This document shows positions 6,695 through 15,400 of a DNA stretch of 43,007 nucleotides, piece by piece. The notes beneath the pieces are model-generated. The model was not told the origin of the DNA. It searched no databases and was given only the letters and a program-made list of their open reading frames with translations. Positions within the stretch are counted from its first letter, which is position 1; each line of letters begins with the position of its first letter. The position numbers and the translations under genes are program-made. This stretch comes from Lachnospiraceae bacterium A4 (GTDB lineage: Bacteria; Bacillota; Clostridia; Lachnospirales; Lachnospiraceae), in assembly GCA_000403215.2 (NCBI GenBank), contig KE159527.1:779751-822757 (forward strand). The letters are read 5' to 3'.

Positions 6695-7256
6695 AGATAG
6701 TTTGATTATGCTGTTGGGAATGCTCATCGTCGGCGGACCATACGCACTGCTGATCGCTGGCGGGCTGTTTGTGAATGCGAATGAAAAAAGATATATGGCA
6801 GCGCAGCGAAGCACGGGCAGGGACAAACAGCGCATGCTTGATTTTATGCAGATTGTGATGAAGGAATATTATGGGGATTATACATATGTGGCAGGGGGCA
6901 ACAGGATATCGACAGGCAGATATTCGGCGAACTATTATCCATATATTGTGGGCTTTAACGAGAAAGATCTGGTCATTATTTCTTATACTGCACGGAATGG
7001 CGCATTGATTTGCAGAAATGTTCTGCCGGTTGACTGGAACTGTATGCGTTTAAAATACCATGTTTTTTCGAAAGGTGTGAAGCTTATTTTGATACTGGGA
7101 AAAACGAAACTGCGGATTAAAGTCAACCGTGTTGTGATGTCAGACGGCTCGGAAAAATTTGATACGCCACTTGGCATTTTTCAGGAGAACGAGGTGGACA
7201 TGCTCATTATAAGCCTATTGCGGATGCAGAAAAAGACACGGACAGGAGTATCATAG
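6684..7256 (+). CDS. Membrane-anchored protein of unknown function
   Basis: A 190-residue protein with one N-terminal hydrophobic segment (residues about 6-24, [20 protein letters not shown]) followed by a basic, probably cytoplasmic domain with alternating strands ([19 protein letters not shown], then [17 protein letters not shown]), which might be a PH-like fold. I chose ATG 6684 over the upstream in-frame start at 6618 because the longer version would lie inside the macrodomain gene. It overlaps that gene by 11 bp and ends 4 bp before the next membrane protein, so the three are likely translated together. I do not recognise a family. Confidence 0.65.
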   Translation: MGSKDSLIMLLGMLIVGGPYALLIAGGLFVNANEKRYMAAQRSTGRDKQRMLDFMQIVMKEYYGDYTYVAGGNRISTGRYSANYYPYIVGFNEKDLVIISYTARNGALICRNVLPVDWNCMRLKYHVFSKGVKLILILGKTKLRIKVNRVVMSDGSEKFDTPLGIFQENEVDMLIISLLRMQKKTRTGVS

Positions 7257-7260
7257 AGAG

Positions 7261-8166
7261 ATGTATCGAAGAACGTTAAAGACGATGCTCGTGGTTGTTG
7301 CATCGTGCGCTGGAATCAGCATTTTGCTTTTGGAGTTTATGTTTTGGTGCTTTGGGGAATGGCGCATTTGGATGGCGGCATTTCGCGAGCCGGTTGACTT
7401 GTTTTCATCTTCGAGTGATTTGACGCAGCTTGAGGAGCTCGATGTCGTCAGAGGAACAGTTCGAGTGTTAGGCGGAAGTTATTCGTATACATACGACAAC
7501 GGTATTCAGGATACCGCGTTTTATTTTGTGCTGCCAATTGATACTGCGCAGGAGACTTTCTATATGGGAATCCGGGAGACAAGGGGCAGAAAGGAGGATT
7601 TTCGCAAGCTGGCTGTGCGGTCTAAGCATGACGTAAAGCCAATGAGGATTGTTATGGGAAATCCTTGGGAGGATGACTTTTTGAAGCAGGAGGAACAAGT
7701 TTTAGGGGAGCCCATTAATATAGAAGGATTTGTTCAAAAAATGGATGAAAATCAATATCGGCGTTTTCTCACATGGCTGGAAAAATCTGGATATTACGAA
7801 CCTGAGCCGTCTGACAGACAGATAGACGAATCACAGATGAAACAGTTCCTTCCGTATTTTATTGAGGAGGCTGATATTGCGTATTGCCAAAAGGCAGCAA
7901 AGGGAGCGTGCCTTGCGGTTTTAGCAGGCATGATGCTGCTTGCAGGCAGCGCAGCGGCGGTGATTTTCCAGAAAAGACGGCGGGAAAGGCAGCAGTATGT
8001 GACCATTCACGGGACGGTCTATTTAAAAGCGCATTTAGAGCCAGTCAATGATCTGGTGATGAACATTGAGTTGCTGCTGGCTGTACAGGCACTCAGCAGG
8101 ATTACAGGGCTGGACATGACGGCGGCAGAAAAAGTGATCAGGCGCTGGGACCGGTATTGGTATTAG
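7261..8166 (+). CDS. Two-pass membrane protein of unknown function
   Basis: A 301-residue protein with a membrane segment near the N-terminus (residues about 8-30, TMLVVVASCAGISILLLEFM), a 180-residue loop with many strands and acidic residues, and a second membrane segment at about 215-238 (GACLAVLAGMMLLAGSAAAV) followed by RRRERQQYV and a C-terminal cytoplasmic tail. By the positive-inside rule the middle domain would lie outside the cell. It follows the preceding membrane protein by 4 bp, suggesting they work as a pair. I do not recognise the family and assign no function. Confidence 0.7.
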   Translation: MYRRTLKTMLVVVASCAGISILLLEFMFWCFGEWRIWMAAFREPVDLFSSSSDLTQLEELDVVRGTVRVLGGSYSYTYDNGIQDTAFYFVLPIDTAQETFYMGIRETRGRKEDFRKLAVRSKHDVKPMRIVMGNPWEDDFLKQEEQVLGEPINIEGFVQKMDENQYRRFLTWLEKSGYYEPEPSDRQIDESQMKQFLPYFIEEADIAYCQKAAKGACLAVLAGMMLLAGSAAAVIFQKRRRERQQYVTIHGTVYLKAHLEPVNDLVMNIELLLAVQALSRITGLDMTAAEKVIRRWDRYWY

Positions 8167-8196
8167 CGTATTGTGCTAGAAGGAGAATATTTGAAC

Positions 8197-8982
8197 ATGA
8201 AAATGAACAGACAGCGGGCGATCAAAGCATTTCAGGACTATACCAGTCACTATGACGTGAACGACGAAAAAGTAAAACTGAAAATAGATCACACATACAG
8301 GGTAAGCAGTCTCTGCCAGCAGATTGCAGTGCAGTCAGGTTTTGACAAGGACGAGACAGAACTAGCGTGGCTGACAGGGCTGCTGCACGATGTCGGTCGT
8401 TTTGAGCAGCTCAGGCGATATGGCACATTTATGGATGCGCAGTCCATCGACCATGCAGAGTTTGGCGCAGATATTTTATTCAAAGAAGGAAAAATCAGAG
8501 ATTACATCGAGGATGCTTCGGAGGATGAACTGCTCGAAAAGGCAGTGCGGTGCCACAGCGCGTACCGCGTGCCTGCGCAGTATACGGCGCGGGAGAAAAA
8601 ATTTGCAGACCTGCTGCGCGATGCAGATAAAATTGATATTCTAAAGGTTAATATTATCGTGCCGCTCGAGGAGATTTACAACGTGACCACGTATGAGCTC
8701 AAACACTGTCAGGTGACACAGGAGGTTATGCAGGCATTTTATGAGGAGCACGCAGTGCTTCGAAGCTTGAAAAAGACGCCTGTTGACAATGTGGTTGGCC
8801 ACATTTCACTGGTGTATGAGCTGGTCTATCCCATAAGCTGCAAGCTGGTGTCCGAGCAGGGGTACTTGGACCAGCTTATGAATTTTCAGTCCGAGCTGCC
8901 ACAGACCAATGCGCAGTTTGCAAAGATTCGGGAGAAGATGGCGGCGTATTTAAAACAGAAAGAGATTAGCATGATTTTATGA
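8197..8982 (+). CDS. HD-domain metal-dependent phosphohydrolase
   Basis: A 261-residue protein with the classical HD signature: H32 in IDHTYRV, H64-D65 in LLHDVGRFE, a further H86, H120 in VRCHSAYR and D144 in RDADKIDIL. These residues bind metal in HD hydrolases acting on nucleotides or cyclic nucleotides; the substrate cannot be told from the sequence. I chose ATG 8197 (AAGGAG 11 bp upstream) over an upstream GTG at 8173, which would leave no ribosome binding site. The stop codon overlaps the jetD start (ATGA at 8979), so the HD protein and JetD are translationally coupled. HD proteins are common in immune loci, but this could also be a housekeeping enzyme caught in the run. Confidence 0.9.
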   Translation: MKMNRQRAIKAFQDYTSHYDVNDEKVKLKIDHTYRVSSLCQQIAVQSGFDKDETELAWLTGLLHDVGRFEQLRRYGTFMDAQSIDHAEFGADILFKEGKIRDYIEDASEDELLEKAVRCHSAYRVPAQYTAREKKFADLLRDADKIDILKVNIIVPLEEIYNVTTYELKHCQVTQEVMQAFYEEHAVLRSLKKTPVDNVVGHISLVYELVYPISCKLVSEQGYLDQLMNFQSELPQTNAQFAKIREKMAAYLKQKEISMIL

Positions 8983-10031
8983 AAAAAATACATCTCGATG
9001 CCCTTTCGGCAAAATACAACATATCCGAATACAAAGCGCTTTACGCCAAAATCATCGCGCTGCTTCAAGACAACAAAATAAAGCCGGTAAAAGCGTCAGG
9101 AACCAATGGAAAATCGCCAGCCTTATACAAGGAATACTGGATTATAGAAGAAAAGCAGGATATGTCCAGCTATCTAAATGAACTAAACTATGCGCTGGTG
9201 CCGTCGATTTCGACAGACTATTACCGCGCGCACATCAGCCAGTACCTTGAGGACAGACCTTGGGTGCTGCTGCTAAATGACTATCTCAAACAGGGCAATT
9301 TTATGACACAAATGTCAGAAAATGAGCGCAGCTTTGACATCTGGCACCGGGAAAAGTTCTTGAAGCAGGAGCAGGGAAAAAAGATTTTAAAGCGCTGCGG
9401 ACTAGAGACAGGGGTTTTAAATTATTACAGAACGACCGAGCCGGTTGCGTATTATTGTGCGACGCGGCAGACACCGCAAAAACTGCTGGTCATCGAAAAT
9501 AAAGATACGTTTTACAGTATGCGCAGGTGTTTGATGGGCAGCCAGCCGCTGAGAAGTGCATCTGGTAAAAACAGGACGGACAGCGCGCTGCGGACAATCT
9601 GCGGGGAACCGGTCGGCACGTTGATATATGGTGCGGGAAAAGGAATCATTGCGGCATTTTCTGATTTGGAACTCAGCGGTGAGCCCTACATGACAGCGCC
9701 GGAGAACACGGTTCTTTACTTTGGTGATCTGGACTATGAGGGAATTGGCATCTATGAACATTTTGCGGCGGAGTATGGGGAACAGTATGACATTGCGGTT
9801 TTTAAAAATGCCTATGTGCAGATGCTTGCAAAGGCAAAGTGCATTGGCATAGACTGCCTTCCGAGGACAAAGGAGGGGCAGAACCGAAAACTTGATCATG
9901 TGTTTTTTAGCCAGTTTTCACAGGCACAGCAGGACAACATCAAAGAAATACTGGAATGCGGCAGATATATTCCGCAGGAGATTTTGAATATAGAGGATAT
10001 GCAGTCAACTGATGTACAGTATAAGGAGTAA
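8979..10031 (+). CDS. jetD: Wadjet type II nuclease subunit JetD (Toprim, DUF2220)
   Basis: A 350-residue protein. The C-terminal half is a DUF2220 Toprim domain: the Toprim glutamate is E173 in LLVIENKDTF and the DxD pair is D250/D252 in YFGDLDYEGIG. The N-terminal part has winged-helix character (residues about 15-55). JetD is the Topo VI-like nuclease of the Wadjet complex, which cuts small circular DNA after the SMC motor has extruded it. All metal-binding acidic residues are present, so it should be active. It lies first, before jetA, whereas jetD is last in the commonly described jetABCD order. Only 2 bp separate it from jetA. Confidence 0.9.
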   Translation: MKKIHLDALSAKYNISEYKALYAKIIALLQDNKIKPVKASGTNGKSPALYKEYWIIEEKQDMSSYLNELNYALVPSISTDYYRAHISQYLEDRPWVLLLNDYLKQGNFMTQMSENERSFDIWHREKFLKQEQGKKILKRCGLETGVLNYYRTTEPVAYYCATRQTPQKLLVIENKDTFYSMRRCLMGSQPLRSASGKNRTDSALRTICGEPVGTLIYGAGKGIIAAFSDLELSGEPYMTAPENTVLYFGDLDYEGIGIYEHFAAEYGEQYDIAVFKNAYVQMLAKAKCIGIDCLPRTKEGQNRKLDHVFFSQFSQAQQDNIKEILECGRYIPQEILNIEDMQSTDVQYKE

Positions 10032-10033
10032 AA

Positions 10034-11668
10034 ATGCAGTATGAATTTTTAAAGCAGTTTTCCAAAAGAATGAAGCATGTCGGCATGTACGCACTCCTTC
10101 TGCAAAACAGCATGGCAAAACAGACGTGGAAGCAATACGGATTTATGAAGGCGGACGAACAGATTAATGTGATTTTTGCGGTTATGCTGTATATTATGGA
10201 GCAGTCCCTGCGGGAAGTGCACTGCACGATGGACGATATAGGGGCGTACATTGATACCCTCAATGCCAGTTATTTTCAGAAAAGCATGTCCTATGACGAC
10301 TGCAAGAAGCTTGGGGATTTTGTGGTGAACGTGATTCTGTCCAACGAGGGCAGAGCGATGTACTTTGAGGGGTATGATTTCGACAGCAGGATATACAAAT
10401 CCATGAATATCAGCTATATTGCAAATCGTGTCGTCTATGTGGAGGAGGGGGTCAGGCGCACCACCTATCATTTGACGGAGGACGGCTATAATCTGATGCT
10501 GTCCACGCTTGAAATCGAGAACAATATGAAGCTCACAATCCATGAGATGATCTTTAAGATGCATCTGGAAAAGCAGAGCTATGACAAAGCAGTTGACGAA
10601 GTCAAGAACATATTTAATTATATGCGGATACAGCTTCAGAAAATAGAGGAGGCAATGCTGCGCGTGCGGCGCAATGCGCTGAGTTATTCAGTTGCAGACT
10701 ATGAGGCGCTGATGCTGGAAAATATGGAAACCATCGGTGACACGAAGGAAAAGTTTACAGGATACCGCGAGATGGTCCGGCTCAGGGCATCTGAGCTCGA
10801 ACAGCAGAATATCAATGTGCGCAAGCTAGATGCCAAGGAGGAGGAAAAACTGGAAAACCTGCGCAGTATTGAACGCTATCTGAACCGCTCGCTCGACGAG
10901 CACCAGAAGATTTTAAACCTGCATTTTGATTTGAAATTACTGTATGACAGGGAATTGCAGTCACTTGCCCAGATGTCGCTGATTCAGCGGTTCTCCATTC
11001 GGACAGAACTCTATGACAAGCTCTTAGAGCAGCCGCAGTATTTGGAAAATATTGATCTTTTTTTCAGACCGCTGTTTCACCAGCAGCTTCCCAAAATCTA
11101 CAATCTAAACAAATGTATGGAGCTGCAGCGCCCTGTTAGGAAAAAGGCGGAGGAGGACACCGCAGAGCTTCTTGACTTTGACGAGAGACAGTGGCAGGAG
11201 GAGTTGGAACGCAAAAAGAAAAAGAGACTCCAGCAATATGAGAACAGTCTGGCATTCATTATAGATGCAGCACTCGACAAAGGCAGCCTGTCCATGAGCG
11301 AACTAAAAGGGCTGTTGGAACAAAATCGGGCGGCGCAGGAAATCTGCATTCCATCTATTGATGTGTTCAAGGAGATTATGGTGGAACTGATGAAAAACCG
11401 TGAAATCTGCATCGAGACACTGCGAAAAGAAAAAAGTGAGTTTATTACCGAACAGGCAAACGATTTTCAATTAAATGACATGCTGCTCTCACTGACAGAG
11501 AAACACGCAGGAAATGGCAAAGACAGGAGTGTAATTCAGAAAATCTGCACAGAGCGCATGCACGATGGAACGGTGGTCGCGTTTGAGCGCGTGCCGGACG
11601 CTTCTGGAAACGAACGGACAATCCGGTGTACAAATGTTGTGATCCGCATTGAGCAGAAGAAACTATAG
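10034..11668 (+). CDS. jetA: Wadjet type II subunit JetA (DUF5716, kleisin-like)
   Basis: A 544-residue soluble, largely helical protein. It fits the Wadjet type II JetA family by size, by its position directly before a 242-residue JetB-like protein and an SMC-like ATPase, and by its content: an N-terminal winged-helix-like part (YEFLKQFSKRMKHVGMYALL), a long helical middle (residues about 165-320, with heptad-like stretches such as EEKLENLRSIERYLNRSLDE) and a C-terminal wHTH-like part (residues about 405-500). JetA is the kleisin that bridges the SMC heads, comparable to MukF. GGAG stands 7 bp before ATG 10034. I recognise the family mainly from context and the N-terminus, so I am slightly less sure than for JetC and JetD. 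Confidence 0.85.
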   Translation: MQYEFLKQFSKRMKHVGMYALLLQNSMAKQTWKQYGFMKADEQINVIFAVMLYIMEQSLREVHCTMDDIGAYIDTLNASYFQKSMSYDDCKKLGDFVVNVILSNEGRAMYFEGYDFDSRIYKSMNISYIANRVVYVEEGVRRTTYHLTEDGYNLMLSTLEIENNMKLTIHEMIFKMHLEKQSYDKAVDEVKNIFNYMRIQLQKIEEAMLRVRRNALSYSVADYEALMLENMETIGDTKEKFTGYREMVRLRASELEQQNINVRKLDAKEEEKLENLRSIERYLNRSLDEHQKILNLHFDLKLLYDRELQSLAQMSLIQRFSIRTELYDKLLEQPQYLENIDLFFRPLFHQQLPKIYNLNKCMELQRPVRKKAEEDTAELLDFDERQWQEELERKKKKRLQQYENSLAFIIDAALDKGSLSMSELKGLLEQNRAAQEICIPSIDVFKEIMVELMKNREICIETLRKEKSEFITEQANDFQLNDMLLSLTEKHAGNGKDRSVIQKICTERMHDGTVVAFERVPDASGNERTIRCTNVVIRIEQKKL

Positions 11669-11677
11669 GAGGAGAAA

Positions 11678-12406
11678 ATGGCATACGAAATAGAAGAAAT
11701 ACGCCTCAGCCAGCAGATATTTTATTACCTTCTTGAGCACTTTGAGCTGCGGGAGGAGGCATCAACCGGGCTTTACAGGGCATATGTGGAAAATGAGCAG
11801 GTGCAGCTTCTGGTCAAGAGTCAGGGAGAGGAGGCGCGCAGCAGCATTGAGCGGTACGGCGACGTGATTTATCTGATTCCAAAAGAGGAGAATGTTTTCT
11901 TGGGCTTTTCGAAGGCAAAATTAAAGGAAATACTCTGTAAATCGGGCGGTACAGACAAGGATTTTTATCTGTCGCAGTTTGTGATTCTGACACTGCTGTC
12001 AGAATTTTACGACGGTCAGGGCGCAAGTGCCAAGTCCAGAGATTATATTCGTGTAGGAGAGCTGCAAAACTGCGTGACGGATCGTCTCAAAAATGGTGTT
12101 GAGAACACCTCCGACGAGGAGGAGGAAAAGAAGGGGCTGGCTTTCCGCAATATGCAGGAGGCATATGAGTCGCTCAAATCCGATGAGCGCGGCTCGCGGG
12201 CACGCACGACAAAGGAGGGATTTCTTCACCATATTTTTGTGTTTCTCGAGAATCAGGGCTTAATAGAATATGTTCAGGAGGACGAGATGCTCAAGACAAC
12301 AAAGAAGCTCGACAACCTGATGGACTGGAAACTGCTGAATCAAAATAATTACCAGAGACTCTGTAAAATATTATCGGGAGACAGCCAGGGAGGCGGCGAT
12401 GAGTAA
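11678..12406 (+). CDS. jetB: Wadjet type II subunit JetB (DUF6063, KITE/MukE-like)
   Basis: A 242-residue acidic protein located between JetA and the SMC ATPase, as expected for JetB, the MukE-like KITE subunit that binds the kleisin. Visible parts are an N-terminal helix (IRLSQQIFYYLLEHFELREE), a strand pair (VIYLIPKEENVFLGFSKAKL), an acidic linker (SDEEEEKKG, about residue 145) and a C-terminal winged-helix-like end (GFLHHIFVFLENQGLIEYVQ). TAGGAGG lies just upstream of ATG 11678. The gene overlaps jetC by 8 bp, which implies coupled translation and fixed stoichiometry. Confidence 0.85.
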   Translation: MAYEIEEIRLSQQIFYYLLEHFELREEASTGLYRAYVENEQVQLLVKSQGEEARSSIERYGDVIYLIPKEENVFLGFSKAKLKEILCKSGGTDKDFYLSQFVILTLLSEFYDGQGASAKSRDYIRVGELQNCVTDRLKNGVENTSDEEEEKKGLAFRNMQEAYESLKSDERGSRARTTKEGFLHHIFVFLENQGLIEYVQEDEMLKTTKKLDNLMDWKLLNQNNYQRLCKILSGDSQGGGDE

Positions 12407-15400
12407 AATAAACGCAGTGAGATTGATTAATCTGAACTATAACAACAATACTATGCGCGTCAGCGACGACATCTTCCAGATGCAGGGGCGCAGTACGCTG
12501 ATGTCATTGCAGAACGGGGGCGGCAAGTCTGTGCTGGTGCAGATGATGACCGCCCCGTTTGTACACAGGCGGTTCTGGGACGCGAAGGACAGACCGTTTG
12601 AGAGCTACTTTACGACCAGCAAACCGACTTTTATCATGGTGGAGTGGCAGCTGGACCGCGGCGCGGGCTACTGTCTGGCGGGCATGATGGTGCGCAGAAG
12701 CCAGCTTTCAGAGGAGGACGAGGACAACCGTCTTGAGATGGTCAATTTCATCTGTGAGTACAGCGGCAGATGTGCGCAGGATCTTTACCATATGCCCGTG
12801 GTTGAGAAAAAGAATAAAGAGCTTGTCTTAAAAAGCTACCGCGAGTGCAGACAGCTTTTTGAGACCTACAAGAAAGACCACGCACTTAAATTTTTCTGTT
12901 ATGACATGAACAACAGCGCCCAGTACAGACAGTATTTTGAGAAGCTTGCAGAGTACCAGATCTATTACAGGGAGTGGGAAAATATTATTCGAAAGATTAA
13001 TCTGGAGGAATCGGGGCTCTCTAAGCTTTTTTCGGACTGCCGCGATGAAAAAGGACTCATAGAAAAGTGGTTTCTGGATGTGGTGGAGAGCAAACTCAAC
13101 AAAGAAAAAGACCGCATGAAGGAATTTCAGAGCATCATAGAGAAATACATCATTTCTTACAAGGCAAACCAGTCGAAGATCGAGCGCAGAAATACCATTC
13201 GCCAGTTTAAGGAGGACGCGGTGGAGATTGCCGCCTGCGCCGAGGAGTACAAGCTTGCAACGGACGCGGCGGGGGAGCAGGAAAACAATATTGCAGGTTT
13301 TCGCACTGAGCTAGCGCGCATGGAGACAGCGCAGAATGACGTGAAAAACGCGCTGCTTGACGACAAGAACTCCTGTTCCGATGAGCTAGCGCGCATCGAG
13401 TATGAAAAATATTCTTATGAAATACAATGCCTGACGGATACGCTTTTGTTTCATGTGGGCAACCGTGACATGATTGGCATGGAGCGTGACGCCTTGGAGG
13501 AGGAGACACAGCAAATCGAGACGCTGCTGCACAAAATCGAGCTGTCGAAGCAGAACGCGCAGGTTCAGGAGCTCCTGCAGGACGAGCGCCTTCTCAAAGA
13601 ACGGCTCAAGGTGCTGCATGAGGGGGAGGGGCAGCTCGAACCTGAACGGAGGGCGCTTGGAAATACGCTTTGCATGTATTATGAACAGCTTGCCGCCGGG
13701 CTTGCAATACAGATTCAGCAGAATGAGAGCGCGTATCAGCAGGAGGCACAAAAGCAGCAGGAGTTTCTGGACAGGCAGCAGTGGCTGGACAACACGATAA
13801 TCGGGCTCATCACACAAATCAGTACCTGCAAGGAACGAATGAATGGTTTTGGCCGCATTGAGGACAGCTTTCAGGAGGAATTTCAGGAAACGTTCGTCCG
13901 CAATATTGTGGGCGAATACGAGCCGGGGTTTTTGGAGATCAAAGGCAGGCAGTATCAAAAGGAGCTGGAGGAGCACACAAGAAGCTGTACTGCGCACAAA
14001 AAGCAGCTCGACGAGGCAAACGAACGGCAAAAGTCCCTGCTGCGCGATATCGAGGACCGGCAGCAGGAACGAATCCGTCAGGAGTTTATGCTGGCGGAGC
14101 TGGAACAGGAGCATACAGAATTAGAGCAGGAGTTTGCAGAACGCCTTGTCATGATGCGCTACTTCGATCTTTCTGAAAGTGAGCCGTGGAATATGGACAA
14201 GCTTCTTGCCGCTGCCGACAGGAAACTTGCCGTGTGCGAGCAGGCAAAACGTATGCTGGAAAAAGAGGAGGACACGCTGCAAAAGGAGTATGTGCGCATC
14301 ACGCAGGGAAAAGTGCTCGAACTGCCAAAAGAGCTGCTTTCGCTGTTTGGCAGACTCGACATCAACATCGTTTACGGCATGGACTGGCTGCGCAAAAATG
14401 GTTACTCCGCGCAGAAAAATGAGGAGATTGTGCGCAGACAGCCGTTTCTGCCATATGCCTTGGTTTTGTCAAAGCAGGATTTGAACACGCTTGCTGCACA
14501 CGACAGGGAAGTCTACACCTCCTTTCCAGTGCCCATCATACTGCGCGAGCAGCTTGAGGCGTGCATGGCATCACAGGTAGGCGGACTGCTCGCGCTGCAA
14601 GACGTACATTTCCTGATGTGGTTTAATGAAAAGCTGCTTGACGAGGACGCGCTGCGCCGGCTGGCAGCGGAGAAGGAACAGCAGTTACAGGACAAAAGGA
14701 AACAGACCGCGACGCGCAAAAAGGAGTATGAGGAGTATTTTGAAAAAAGGGAGCGCTTGAAAAATCAAAGGCTCACGCGGGAAATATACGACAAAAACAT
14801 GACACAGATGTCAGAAATGAAAGATTTGTTAGAAGCGCTCACCAAAACGCTGCACACATTAAGGGCAGATGCCCAGAAGAATGAGGAGCTGGTCGGCAGC
14901 CTGACAGCCACGATTGCCGCCGAACAGCGTTTGATCGAAAAGCTGCAAAAACGTGAGAAAGCCTTCGCCCTGTTTTGCAAGGAATATGAAAGCTATGTAG
15001 AATGTATGGCGCTGATGAATCGCAGCCAAAAAGAAAAGGAGCGGCACGAACAGAACCGCAAACTTGTCAAAGATGCAGCCGAGGCAGGCAGGGAGCGCAT
15101 GAAAAGTATTGAGCGCGCGCTGGCAGAGCTTGACAGAAGAAATCTGGACTATAAAAAGAAGTGCAGCGTTTATGAGCCATACCGCACGGCAGCGTCTCCT
15201 GCTGTGGAATCAGAATCAAAATCAGAAGAAATCCCGTTGCCGGCGTCCATACATGAGAAAGAGGCACGGTTTGAGGCAATTACCTCCAAAATGTCCATGC
15301 AGGTGCAGGATTTGGAAAAGCAGCTGCAAAAAACTGCTGTAACACTGAACAGACAGCAAAGTGAACTCGAACGGCTTTCCAAAAAATACCGCCTTGCAGA

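Noticed and set aside
13386-14114. Long minus-strand frames inside jetC (13,386-14,114; 15,222-15,761)
   Set aside because: They are antisense to the coiled-coil arms of JetC, whose E/K/Q-rich codons leave the opposite strand open; no start signals.
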